Source: Roseomonas nitratireducens (GTDB taxonomy: Bacteria > Pseudomonadota > Alphaproteobacteria > Acetobacterales > Acetobacteraceae). From it: a stretch of DNA of 64,000 nt. Made by a program: the position numbers and the translations under genes. A model generated the notes under the pieces. That model was not told the origin of the DNA. It was given only the letters and a program-made list of their open reading frames with translations, and did no database searches. Below, one piece after another: positions 33,954 through 41,637 of the stretch; the first letter of the stretch is position 1; each line of letters begins with the position of its first letter. Location of the stretch: NCBI RefSeq assembly GCF_017813355.1, contig NZ_JAGIYZ010000003.1, positions 62,001 through 126,000 of the forward strand, read 5' to 3'.

Positions 33954-35854
33954 CAGAAGGCCTGCCCGATGCCGACATAGAGCGCATAGGCCGGATCGCC
34001 GCGCTGCGGGTTCAGCGGCACGCCGACATCGACGCGGATCGGCCCGATCGCCGTCAGGTAGCGCAGCCCCGCGCCAACGCCGACGCGCAGGTCGCCGCTG
34101 CCGGGGAAGCTGTCCTCGCCCACGCTGCCGGCCTCGACGAAGGCGACCGCGCCCCAGGGGCCGGAGATGCGCTGGCGCCATTCGGCGCCGAGCTCGAGCA
34201 GGCTCGCGCCCCCGAGCGGCCGGTTGCCGGCGTCGCGCGGCCCGATCGACTGGTAGGTGTAGCCGCGCACCGACCCGCCGCCGCCCGAATAGAAGCGCTT
34301 GTCGAGCGTGATGTCGTCCCGCGTCGCGCCCACCGTGGCGCCGAGTGCCGCGCGCAGCGCGAGCACGCCGCGCGCATCGCCCGTCAGGTCGAGATAGGTG
34401 CTGCCGCTGGCGTAGAGCCGCGTGAAGGTCGTGCCGTCCCGGATCGAGTAGAAGGGCGTGGCCGTCACCGCCGCGCGGATGCCGCGCGTGGGGTCGAGCG
34501 GGCTTTCGGTGTCGTCCCAGCGCAGCCCCGTGACGAAGCCGAACAGCGAGAAATCCTCGAGGTCGCCATAGCGCCCGATGCGCCCGGTCTCGTACAGCGG
34601 CCCGGCCTGCACCGCGAGCCGGTCCGACAGCGAGCGCTCCGCGAGTGCCGAGGCGAGCACGGCGTCGCGGTCATAGGCTTCGAGCCTTTCGCGCACCGCG
34701 CCCATGCGCACCGTCAGCCGCGCATCCTGGCGCCAGATCTCGGGCGTGGTGAGCGTCGCGAAGGCGCGGTAGGTCGAATTGTCGAGCCCCGAGGAGCCGA
34801 GCCGCGCCGCCTCCGCCTCAAGCCGCAGCCGCTCCGCGCCGCCGAACAGGTTGCGGTGTTCCCAGTAGACGCTGACCGCCGCGCCGTAGTTCGTCTCGTA
34901 GGCGATGCTCGCGCCCAGCGCGCGGCGCGGCCGTTCCGACACGCGGAAGGTCACGGGCAGCCTTCCATCGGGCGTCAGCGCGGTACCGGGTTCCGCCCGC
35001 ACGCTCTCGAAGACGCCGAGGGCCATCAGCGCGCGGCGGCCGCGTTCCAGCGTCGCGGGCGAATAGTCCTGCCCTTCCATCCGCCGCGCCGCGGTGCGCG
35101 CGAGCAGCCCGTCATCCACGCGCTGCTGGCCCACCACCTCCGGCGTCGCGAAGCGGGCGCGCGGCCCGGGCGCGATGCGCCACGCTATGTCGAGCGTGCG
35201 GCGGTCGTGGTCCACCCACACCTCCCGCCCCGCGACGGTCGCGAGCGGATGGGCCGCGCGGCGCAGCGCCCCGATGATCGCGCCTTCGGCATCGAGCACG
35301 GTGGCCGCGCGGGCGGGATCGCCTTCCGCGATGCCGGCGGATGGCATCGCCGCGCGCAGGGCGGGCGCGGCCTCGGCCGGTTCGGCGGCCGCCTCCACGC
35401 GACCGATCCGGTACTGCGGGCCGGGGGTCAGGGTGAAGCGGACCGGCACGGGCTCCCGCGCCGCGGCGAGCAGGCCGGGCAGGGCGGGGTCGTCGGGCGG
35501 ACGGCCGGCGATGGTCGCGGCGACGGACCCGCCCCAATGGCCCTCGGCGCGCAGCACCTCCATCAGCCGGGGCAGGTCGGCGCGGACGCGGACGATCAGG
35601 CCGAAGGCGTCGGTCGGCGCGGAGTCGCGCAGGCGGATCGTCTGGGCGACCGCTGCGGCGGTGGCGGCCAGCGACTCGGCGCCCTCGGGCGAGACCTCGG
35701 CTGAATAGGGCAGGCCGGGCTCGGCGGTGGGTTCGGCTTCCTGCCCGCGCGCGGCGCCGGCAGCCAGCATCCAGGCGCCGCACAGCGTTCCCGCCAGGAC
35801 CGCGCCGGGGGCGATGGTGCGTTTGCGCGCGCGGGGATAGGCTCGAAGGGTCAT
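33953..35854 (-). CDS. tamA: Outer-membrane BamA/TamA-family protein TamA
   Basis: This 633-aa precursor has a signal peptide ending near AARGQE (residue 37), two to three POTRA-like domains (VRFTLTPGPQYRIGRV, then a POTRA ending RRALMALGVFESVRAEPG) and a C-terminal Omp85 barrel with GGGGSVRGYTYQSIGPRD, the RGY/F loop that sits in the barrel lumen, ending GIGQAF. It partners with TamB. The ATG at 35854 overlaps the divergent amidohydrolase ATG head-to-head. A start further inside is unlikely since the n-region arginines would be lost. Confidence 0.92.
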   Translation of the reverse strand: MTLRAYPRARKRTIAPGAVLAGTLCGAWMLAAGAARGQEAEPTAEPGLPYSAEVSPEGAESLAATAAAVAQTIRLRDSAPTDAFGLIVRVRADLPRLMEVLRAEGHWGGSVAATIAGRPPDDPALPGLLAAAREPVPVRFTLTPGPQYRIGRVEAAAEPAEAAPALRAAMPSAGIAEGDPARAATVLDAEGAIIGALRRAAHPLATVAGREVWVDHDRRTLDIAWRIAPGPRARFATPEVVGQQRVDDGLLARTAARRMEGQDYSPATLERGRRALMALGVFESVRAEPGTALTPDGRLPVTFRVSERPRRALGASIAYETNYGAAVSVYWEHRNLFGGAERLRLEAEAARLGSSGLDNSTYRAFATLTTPEIWRQDARLTVRMGAVRERLEAYDRDAVLASALAERSLSDRLAVQAGPLYETGRIGRYGDLEDFSLFGFVTGLRWDDTESPLDPTRGIRAAVTATPFYSIRDGTTFTRLYASGSTYLDLTGDARGVLALRAALGATVGATRDDITLDKRFYSGGGGSVRGYTYQSIGPRDAGNRPLGGASLLELGAEWRQRISGPWGAVAFVEAGSVGEDSFPGSGDLRVGVGAGLRYLTAIGPIRVDVGVPLNPQRGDPAYALYVGIGQAF

Positions 35855-37004
35855 GCACAACGATCTCGCCTCGACCCTTACCGCCTGGCGCCGCCATCTG
35901 CACGCCAACCCCGGACTCACCCTGCATGAAGGCGACACCGCCGCCTTCGTCGCCGCCCGGTTGCGGGAGATGGGCGTGACCGACATCGCAACGAATGTCG
36001 GCGGGCACGGCGTGGTCGCGACCCTGTCGCGGGGCGGCGGCAACCGCGCCGTCGGCCTGCGGGGCGACATGGACGCGCTGCCGATCCAGGAGCAGAACGA
36101 GGACATCGCCTGGCGCTCCACCGTGCCCGGCGTGATGCATGCCTGCGGGCATGACGGGCATACCACGGCGCTGCTCGGCGCGGCGAAGGTCCTGCTCGAC
36201 GATCCGTCCTGGACCGGTACGGTGCGGCTGGTGTTCCAGCCGGCGGAGGAAGGCGGCGGCGGCGCGAAGGCGATGATCGCCGACGGGTTGTTCAAGCGCT
36301 TCCCGATGGAACGCATCTTCGGCTGGCACAACTGGCCGGGCCTGCCCGCGGGCACCGTCGCGGTGCACGACCGCGCGGTGATGGCGGCCGGCGCGCGCTT
36401 CCAGATCGTGTTCGACGGCCATGCCGGCCATGCCGCGCTGCCGCACCTGACGCGCGACCCGATGGTCGCGGCGGGTCATGCGATCGTCGCCATCCAGTCG
36501 ATCGTCGCGCGCAACCTCGACCCGCTGGCGGGCGGCGTCGTCAGCGTGACGGTGGTCGAAGGGGGCGAGGCGCAGAACCAGATCACCGCCCGCGTCACGC
36601 TCAAGGGCACCGCGCGCTGGCTGCGCGACCAGGACATGGAGACGATCGAGAGCGGGCTGTCGCGCGTCGCCAACGGCATCGCCGCGACCTTCGGCGTGAA
36701 GGCGGATTTCTCCTTCCGCGCCGGCGTCATGGTCACGGCGAACACGCCGGCCGAACGCGACCTCGCCGCCGCCGCCGCGGGCGCGGTGACGGAACTGCGC
36801 CGCGACATCGACCCGGCCATGACGGGCGAGGATTTCGCCTGGTACCTGACCGAGGTGCCCGGCGCCTTCGTCTGGATCGGCAACGGGCCGGCGGAGAATG
36901 GCCGCGAACTCCACCACCCGCGCTACGACTTCAACGACGAGATCCTGCCGGTCGCGTCGAAGTTCCTCGCCGAAGTGGCCAAGCGGGCGCTGGCCGGGGC
37001 CTGA
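35853..37004 (+). CDS. M20-family metal-dependent amidohydrolase
   Basis: This 383-aa enzyme resembles hippurate and N-acyl-L-amino acid hydrolases. Visible motifs: WRRHLHANPGLTLHE, LRGDMDALPIQE, metal-binding MHACGHDGHT, the catalytic acid pair FQPAEEGGGGAK, dimerisation domain DGHAGHAALPHLTRDP and a terminal GEDFAWYL/HHPRYDFND. It cleaves an acyl or aryl amide from an amino acid in the cytosol. A stop codon 12 bases upstream in frame fixes the ATG at 35853, inside the leader of the divergent tamA. Confidence 0.93.
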   Translation: MHNDLASTLTAWRRHLHANPGLTLHEGDTAAFVAARLREMGVTDIATNVGGHGVVATLSRGGGNRAVGLRGDMDALPIQEQNEDIAWRSTVPGVMHACGHDGHTTALLGAAKVLLDDPSWTGTVRLVFQPAEEGGGGAKAMIADGLFKRFPMERIFGWHNWPGLPAGTVAVHDRAVMAAGARFQIVFDGHAGHAALPHLTRDPMVAAGHAIVAIQSIVARNLDPLAGGVVSVTVVEGGEAQNQITARVTLKGTARWLRDQDMETIESGLSRVANGIAATFGVKADFSFRAGVMVTANTPAERDLAAAAAGAVTELRRDIDPAMTGEDFAWYLTEVPGAFVWIGNGPAENGRELHHPRYDFNDEILPVASKFLAEVAKRALAGA

Positions 37005-37025
37005 GCACCCGGCCGCGCGCGGCCG

Positions 37026-37376
37026 TCAGGCGGCCTCGGCGTCCCGGGCGCGACGGCGCGGGGCCGGTTCGGGCTGCGGCGCCGCTTCATCGGTGGTCGC
37101 GGGCGCGCCCAGCCGGACGAAGCTTTCCATGAAGCGGAGCGTCGCTTCGGAATAGGCCTGCGTCGCCTCCGTCACCCAGCGCGTCTGCACCATCGTCAGG
37201 TCGGACAGGCTGTCGCAGCAGCCCGCTTCCTGCAGCGTGCGGGCATCGGCGCGCAGGCGTTCGGCCATGAAGTCCATCGTGTCGCGCATCCATGTCGCGG
37301 CGAGGCGCGGCACTGCGTCGGCCGCAGGCATGCCGGCGGCGCCGGCCATCGGGCCTTGCGTGGTGAAGCTGTCCAT
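37026..37376 (-). CDS. Phasin-like small protein
   Basis: This 116-aa, mostly helical, Ala/Met-rich protein has its core WMRDTMDFMAERLRADARTL, then a QTRWVTEATQAYSEATLRFMES helix and a basic Ala/Pro tail. The amphipathic helices and the order resemble phasins, which coat polyhydroxyalkanoate granules. GGAGGGAG 6-12 bases upstream supports this ATG. It lies downstream of the FNR-like regulator gene in the same orientation, with a perfect FNR-type palindrome 91 bases before the ATG. Phasin identity is inference. Confidence 0.5.
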   Translation of the reverse strand: MDSFTTQGPMAGAAGMPAADAVPRLAATWMRDTMDFMAERLRADARTLQEAGCCDSLSDLTMVQTRWVTEATQAYSEATLRFMESFVRLGAPATTDEAAPQPEPAPRRRARDAEAA

Positions 37377-37411
37377 CGCTGTCTCCCTCCATTCTGTCGG
37401 GCCGGTCCGCC

Positions 37412-37427
37412 GCGCCGGGGGGGGGCG
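37412..37427 (-). repeat. Nine-G tract in the leader of the phasin-like gene
   Basis: GCGCC followed by nine G and CG. An identical 16-mer is at 43436-43451. In both places the G9 run begins exactly 41 bases upstream of the ATG of a minus-strand gene. Confidence 0.6.
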
Positions 37428-37467
37428 GCGGATGGGGGGCGGACCATGCCGCGCGCGCCGGCGTGGC

Positions 37468-37487
37468 GCACTGATCGAGATCAGTGC
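37468..37487. promoter_or_regulatory. FNR/CRP-family operator palindrome
   Basis: GCACTGATCGAGATCAGTGC is a perfect 20-bp inverted repeat (9-bp arms, 2-bp spacer). Its core CTGAT-N4-ATCAG closely matches the FNR/DNR consensus TTGAT-N4-ATCAA. It lies between the FNR-like regulator gene and the phasin-like gene, which suggests that the regulator controls the latter. Confidence 0.5.
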
Positions 37488-37595
37488 CGCCGGGCGCGGC
37501 CGTGGCGGCGTTTCGCCCGCCATGCCAGCGCGCGGCGGCAAGCGGCTGGCGGGTCGACCTTCCCGTGCCGCATGCCGCCGCCGGCCGGGCGGGCC

Positions 37596-38354
37596 TCAGC
37601 CCGACGCGGCCCAGAGCGCGAGCAGTTCCGCCGGCGGATCGGCGAGCGCGACCAGCCGCGCCGCATCGAGCAAGGTCAGCCGTCCCCGTGAGATCCGCGC
37701 GACGCCGTCCTGGCGCAGCCTGCGCAGCATCCGCGTCACGTGCTCGGGCGTCAGGCCCGTGGCGTCGCCGATCAGCCGGTGCGTCAGCGGCACCGGCACG
37801 GCGACCCCTTCGGCCGGCGGATGCCGCCCGCCGAGCCTGACCAGCAGTTCCAGCAGCAGATGCGCGACGCGCGCGAGCGCCGGCCGCTGCCCGAGCGTCG
37901 TCACCTGTTCCGCCGCGAAGGCGACGTCGCGCTCCAGGCACCACAGCAGGCGGTCGTCCAGCGCCGGCCAGGCATGGCGCAGCGCCGCGAGCCGCTCGGC
38001 CGGGATCGGGCAGACCAGCGCCGCCGTCAGCGCCTCCGCGCCCAGCGCGTGGTTCGCCTGTTCCTCGGGATGCAGGCCGAAGATCGCGCCGGGCAGCAGG
38101 AAGCGCAGCACCTGGCGCCGCCCGTCGGGCAGCGCCTGGGCCAGAGCGACCCAGCCCGCGACCAGGATGAAGACGTCGCGGCAGGCCTCCCCCTGGCGGA
38201 ACACGGCGGCGCCGGGCGGCAGGGCGAGCGCGGGCCGGCGCGCGGCCTCGAGTGCCGCCAGCGCCTCCGGCCCGCGCATCGGCGCGCAGAGGCCGGGGGC
38301 GCGGGCGGGGCAGGTGGCGCAGCGCAGGCCGGGCGGGGAGGGGTCGCAGCCCAT
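37596..38354 (-). CDS. CRP/FNR-family transcriptional regulator, FNR-like
   Basis: This 252-aa protein has N-terminal cysteines C3, C12, C15 and C23; the spacing C12-x2-C15-x7-C23 resembles FnrL-type iron-sulfur-sensing regulators. A cyclic-nucleotide-binding-like domain follows (LPPGAAVFRQGEACRDVFILVAGWVAL, residues 45-140). The C-terminal helix-turn-helix has LIGDATGLTPEHVTRMLRRL, where E-x-V-T-R parallels the E-x-x-S-R recognition helix of FNR. It is probably an oxygen or redox regulator acting on TGAT half-sites, such as the palindrome at 37468. Confidence 0.85.
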   Translation of the reverse strand: MGCDPSPPGLRCATCPARAPGLCAPMRGPEALAALEAARRPALALPPGAAVFRQGEACRDVFILVAGWVALAQALPDGRRQVLRFLLPGAIFGLHPEEQANHALGAEALTAALVCPIPAERLAALRHAWPALDDRLLWCLERDVAFAAEQVTTLGQRPALARVAHLLLELLVRLGGRHPPAEGVAVPVPLTHRLIGDATGLTPEHVTRMLRRLRQDGVARISRGRLTLLDAARLVALADPPAELLALWAASG

Positions 38355-38409
38355 CCACGCAGCATGGCACGGGCTGGGGCCCGCGGCGCGTCGCGACTAT
38401 CCTGCCGCG

Positions 38410-39840
38410 ATGCAGCACGACCCCGCCCCTGGCCTCGCCGCCCTGGAAGCCCGCCTCGCGCAAGGGCTGGAGTGGCTGCAGGAACCGGCCGCCGCATGGG
38501 TGCCGCCGGTCGCGGCGCCGGACGGGTCGGTGGCGCTCGACGTCGCCATCCTCGGCGCCGGCATGGCGGGGCTCGCGGCCGGCTTCGCGCTGCGGCGGGA
38601 CGGGGTGCGGCGCGTGGCACTTTTCGATCCGGCGGCGGAGGGCGCGGAAGGCCCCTGGGCGACCTATGCGCGCATGCCGACGCTGCGCAGCCCGAAGCAG
38701 CTGGCCGGGCCGGCGCTCGGCCTGCCGGACCTGACCTTTCGCGCCTGGTTCACTGCCTCGCGCGGCGCCGAGGCGTGGGAGGCGCTCGGAAAGATCCCGA
38801 CGGCGATGTGGATGGACTACCTGCGCTGGTTCCGTCGCGTCGCGGGGCTCGATGTCCGCAACGGCATCGGCGTCGCGCGCATCGAACCCGGTGATGCGCT
38901 GTTCCGGCTGCGCCTGTCGGATGGCGGGGTGGCGTTCGCGCGGCATGTGGTGCTCGCCACCGGGCGGGACGGGCTCGGCGGGCCGCGGCTGCTGCCGGGC
39001 TTCCTGCCGGAATGGCGCGGGCGGTGCTGGGCGCATTCGGCCGACGCGATCGACTTCGCCGCGCTGGCCGGGCGGCATGTAGTGGTGATCGGCGCCGGCG
39101 CCTCGGCCTTCGACAATGCGGGGGCGGCGCTCGAAGCCGGCTGCGCGCGGCTGACCATGCTGCTGCGGCGGGGCAGCCTGCCGCGCGTCAATTCCTCCAA
39201 GGCGCTCGACAGCCGCGGCATCTGGCATGGCTGGCACGCGCTGCCGGCCGCCTGGCGCTGGCGGCTGATGCTGTCGGTCGAGCGCCGGCAGACGCCGCCG
39301 CCGGCCGAGAGCGTGCGCCGCGTCGCCGCGCATCCGAACGCCACGCTGATGACGGGGGCGGGGGTCGAAGCGGTGGCGCGGGACGGGGCCGGCCTGCGGC
39401 TGGCGACGCCGCGCGGGGCGGTGGCGGCGGATTTCGTCATCCTCGGCACCGGCTTCCTGCAGGACGTGGCGCTGCGGCCGGAACTCGGCGCCATGGCCGA
39501 GGACATCCGGCTGTGGCGGGACGCCTACGCCCCGCCGGAGGCGGAGCGGGACGCGGCTCTAGGCCTGTGCCCCTGGCTCGACGAGGGCTTCGCCTTCACC
39601 GAGCGCGTGCCGGGCCGCGCGCCCTGGCTCGCGCGGCTGCACTGCTTCAACTTCGCGGCCACGCTGAGCCACGGGAAGGTGACGGGCGACATCCCGGCCA
39701 TCACCGCGGGCGCGCAGCGGCTGTCGCAGGCGATCGCCGCGCGGCTGCTGGCCGCGGACATCGAGGCGCATGCCGCGCGCCACGCGGCGTTCGACGAACC
39801 GGAGATCCGCGGCGACGAATGGCCGGGGGTGGCGCTGTAG
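38410..39840 (+). CDS. FAD/NAD(P)-binding oxidoreductase
   Basis: This 476-aa flavoprotein has FAD-binding loop VAILGAGMAGLAAGFAL near residue 48, a second Rossmann loop VVVIGAGASAFDNAGAA near residue 225 for NAD(P)H, and the late ATG-like motif ILGTGFLQD. The order resembles flavin-containing monooxygenases and lysine/ornithine N-hydroxylases. Substrate unknown. No Shine-Dalgarno is visible before the ATG; TATCCT 7 bases upstream might make this a leaderless start. It diverges by 55 bp from the FNR-like gene. Confidence 0.85.
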   Translation: MQHDPAPGLAALEARLAQGLEWLQEPAAAWVPPVAAPDGSVALDVAILGAGMAGLAAGFALRRDGVRRVALFDPAAEGAEGPWATYARMPTLRSPKQLAGPALGLPDLTFRAWFTASRGAEAWEALGKIPTAMWMDYLRWFRRVAGLDVRNGIGVARIEPGDALFRLRLSDGGVAFARHVVLATGRDGLGGPRLLPGFLPEWRGRCWAHSADAIDFAALAGRHVVVIGAGASAFDNAGAALEAGCARLTMLLRRGSLPRVNSSKALDSRGIWHGWHALPAAWRWRLMLSVERRQTPPPAESVRRVAAHPNATLMTGAGVEAVARDGAGLRLATPRGAVAADFVILGTGFLQDVALRPELGAMAEDIRLWRDAYAPPEAERDAALGLCPWLDEGFAFTERVPGRAPWLARLHCFNFAATLSHGKVTGDIPAITAGAQRLSQAIAARLLAADIEAHAARHAAFDEPEIRGDEWPGVAL

Positions 39841-39847
39841 CGGCGCG

Positions 39848-40150
39848 TCAGCCCTGGAAGCGGAAGGCGCCGCTCGGCGCCTGGACGGCGCCATCGGCCG
39901 CCGCGGCCTCGCCGGCGGGCGCCTGCTGCTGCTGCGCGACCTGCGCGCGCACGCGTTCCTCGATCTGCCGCAGCAGGTTGCCCATGCCGTTGACCAGGGC
40001 GGGCAGCTGCGTGACGGGCACGCAGAGCATGCCGCAGGGCACGGCCTTCCCGTCGCCGCCGGTCATGGCCAGCGTGATGCGCGCGACGCCGTGCGCGACC
40101 TGCGCCTCGATGACGCCGTCGGCGAACAGGGTGGTGCGGTGGTCGGACAT
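39848..40150 (-). CDS. Unknown 100-aa protein of the type I secretion operon
   Basis: This 100-aa soluble protein has a beta-rich first half (VIEAQVAHGVARITLAMTG), a middle CGMLCVPVTQLPALVNGMGNLLRQIEERV and a Gln/Ala-rich tail. I do not recognise a family. It starts 17 bases after the stop of the HlyD-type gene on the same strand, so it is the last gene of the secretion operon. It could be an accessory factor or a short cargo, but there is no glycine-aspartate repeat. Confidence 0.6.
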   Translation of the reverse strand: MSDHRTTLFADGVIEAQVAHGVARITLAMTGGDGKAVPCGMLCVPVTQLPALVNGMGNLLRQIEERVRAQVAQQQQAPAGEAAAADGAVQAPSGAFRFQG

Positions 40151-40167
40151 GGGATGCGTTCCTGGTT

Positions 40168-41637
40168 CTACTGCTCGCGGAAGGCGCGGGCGAAGCTGTC
40201 GACGATCGGCTGCGTCATGTAGCGCAGGAAGGATCGCTCGCCGATCTGGATCATCGCCTCCACCGGCATGCCGGGGACCAGCTGCACGCCCTGGAGCCGG
40301 TCGAGCTGCTCCGCGTCGATCAGGATGTGGACGCGGTAGTAGGAGGCGCGGCTGCGCTCGTCGATCGTCACGTCCTGCGCGACGAAGGTGACATGCCCGT
40401 GCAGGTAGGGCACGAGGCGCTGCTTGAAGGCGGGCAGGCGCACTTCCGCCTGCAGCCCGACATGGACCACGTCGATGTCGAAGGGCTGGACGGTGACCTC
40501 GGCGATCAGCCGGTCCTGCACCGGCACCAGGTCCATCACCGGGTCGCCCGGCCGCACCACGGCGCCGAGGTTGAACAGGCGCAGGTTCAGCACCGTGCCG
40601 GCTTCCGGCGCCACGATGTCGCGGCGCTGGGCCACGTCCTGCGCGGCGCGGATGCGTTCCTCCACCTCGGCGAGGCGGGTGCGGATGTCGCGGCGCTCGG
40701 CGGCGGCTTCCTGCCGGCGCTGGCTGACGATGCCGGCGATGGTGTTGCGCGCCTCGGCGATGGTCTGCTGCGCGCGTTCCATCTGGCCCTGGAGTTCCTC
40801 CCCCTGGCCTTCGAGCGCGGCCGCGCTGCGCTGGAGGGCGAGCAGGGTGGGCAGGCGCTGCAGGCCCTGCTGCACCAGGCCGCGGGTGATCTCCTCCTCC
40901 CGCCGGATCAGTTCCAGCTGGGCGCGCTGGGCGCGCAGCTGGCCGGTGGCGCCGGCGATCATCGCCTCCTGCTGGCCGATGCGGGCTTCCTGCACCGCGA
41001 CCTGGCTGACGAGGCTGGCGCGGCGCGCCTCGAACACCGCGCGCTGGCCGGCCATGGCGTCCATCGCGCGCGGTTCCTCGGCGGCGAGGATGTCGGCCGG
41101 GAAGGCGATGTCGGCGCGGTCGTCCAGTTCGGCGGCAAGCCGCGCATCCTGCGCCATGAAGGACCAGCGCTGGCTGCGCAGCGCCTCGAGGTCCGTGCCG
41201 GCGCGGATGTCGTCCAGGCGCATCAGCGTCTGGCCGGCGACGACGCGGTCGCCGTCGCGCACCAGGATCTCCCGCACGATGCCGCCTTCCAGGTGCTGGA
41301 TGGTGCGGCGCGTGCCCTCGACCTTGATCATGCCGGGGGCGATCGCGGCCTCGGTCAGCGGCGCGAAGATCGACCAGGCGGCGAAGGCGCCGAAGAAGAC
41401 CACCATGGCGAGGAAGCCGAACAGCACCGTGCCGCGGGTGCCCGGGCGCTGCGGCGTCTCCGGCACGCGGGGCAGGGTCAGCTGGACGGGGGGCAGGCGT
41501 TCGGCGCGGGCGATCACCTCCTGCCGGCCAGGGGCGGTCGCGGCTGTCGCGGCTGACGGCGCCGCGGCATTGGCCGCCTGCGGCGGGGCGACCGGCATCG
41601 GGCCGGGGGCGGTCGCGGCGGTGGCGGGCTCGCTCAT
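40168..41637 (-). CDS. Type I secretion periplasmic adaptor (HlyD/PrtE family)
   Basis: This 489-aa protein has a long Ala/Pro-rich cytoplasmic N-terminus (residues 1-65), one transmembrane helix (VLFGFLAMVVFFGAFAAWSIF), the biotinyl-lipoyl half IQHLEGGIVREILVRDGDRVVAGQ, a long coiled-coil hairpin (residues 180-340) and the second half IVAPEAGTVLNLRLFNLGAVVRPGDPV ending with PGMPVEAMIQIGERSFLRYM. It bridges the inner-membrane exporter to a TolC-like channel. The ATG overlaps the exporter gene stop. Confidence 0.93.
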   Translation of the reverse strand: MSEPATAATAPGPMPVAPPQAANAAAPSAATAATAPGRQEVIARAERLPPVQLTLPRVPETPQRPGTRGTVLFGFLAMVVFFGAFAAWSIFAPLTEAAIAPGMIKVEGTRRTIQHLEGGIVREILVRDGDRVVAGQTLMRLDDIRAGTDLEALRSQRWSFMAQDARLAAELDDRADIAFPADILAAEEPRAMDAMAGQRAVFEARRASLVSQVAVQEARIGQQEAMIAGATGQLRAQRAQLELIRREEEITRGLVQQGLQRLPTLLALQRSAAALEGQGEELQGQMERAQQTIAEARNTIAGIVSQRRQEAAAERRDIRTRLAEVEERIRAAQDVAQRRDIVAPEAGTVLNLRLFNLGAVVRPGDPVMDLVPVQDRLIAEVTVQPFDIDVVHVGLQAEVRLPAFKQRLVPYLHGHVTFVAQDVTIDERSRASYYRVHILIDAEQLDRLQGVQLVPGMPVEAMIQIGERSFLRYMTQPIVDSFARAFREQ

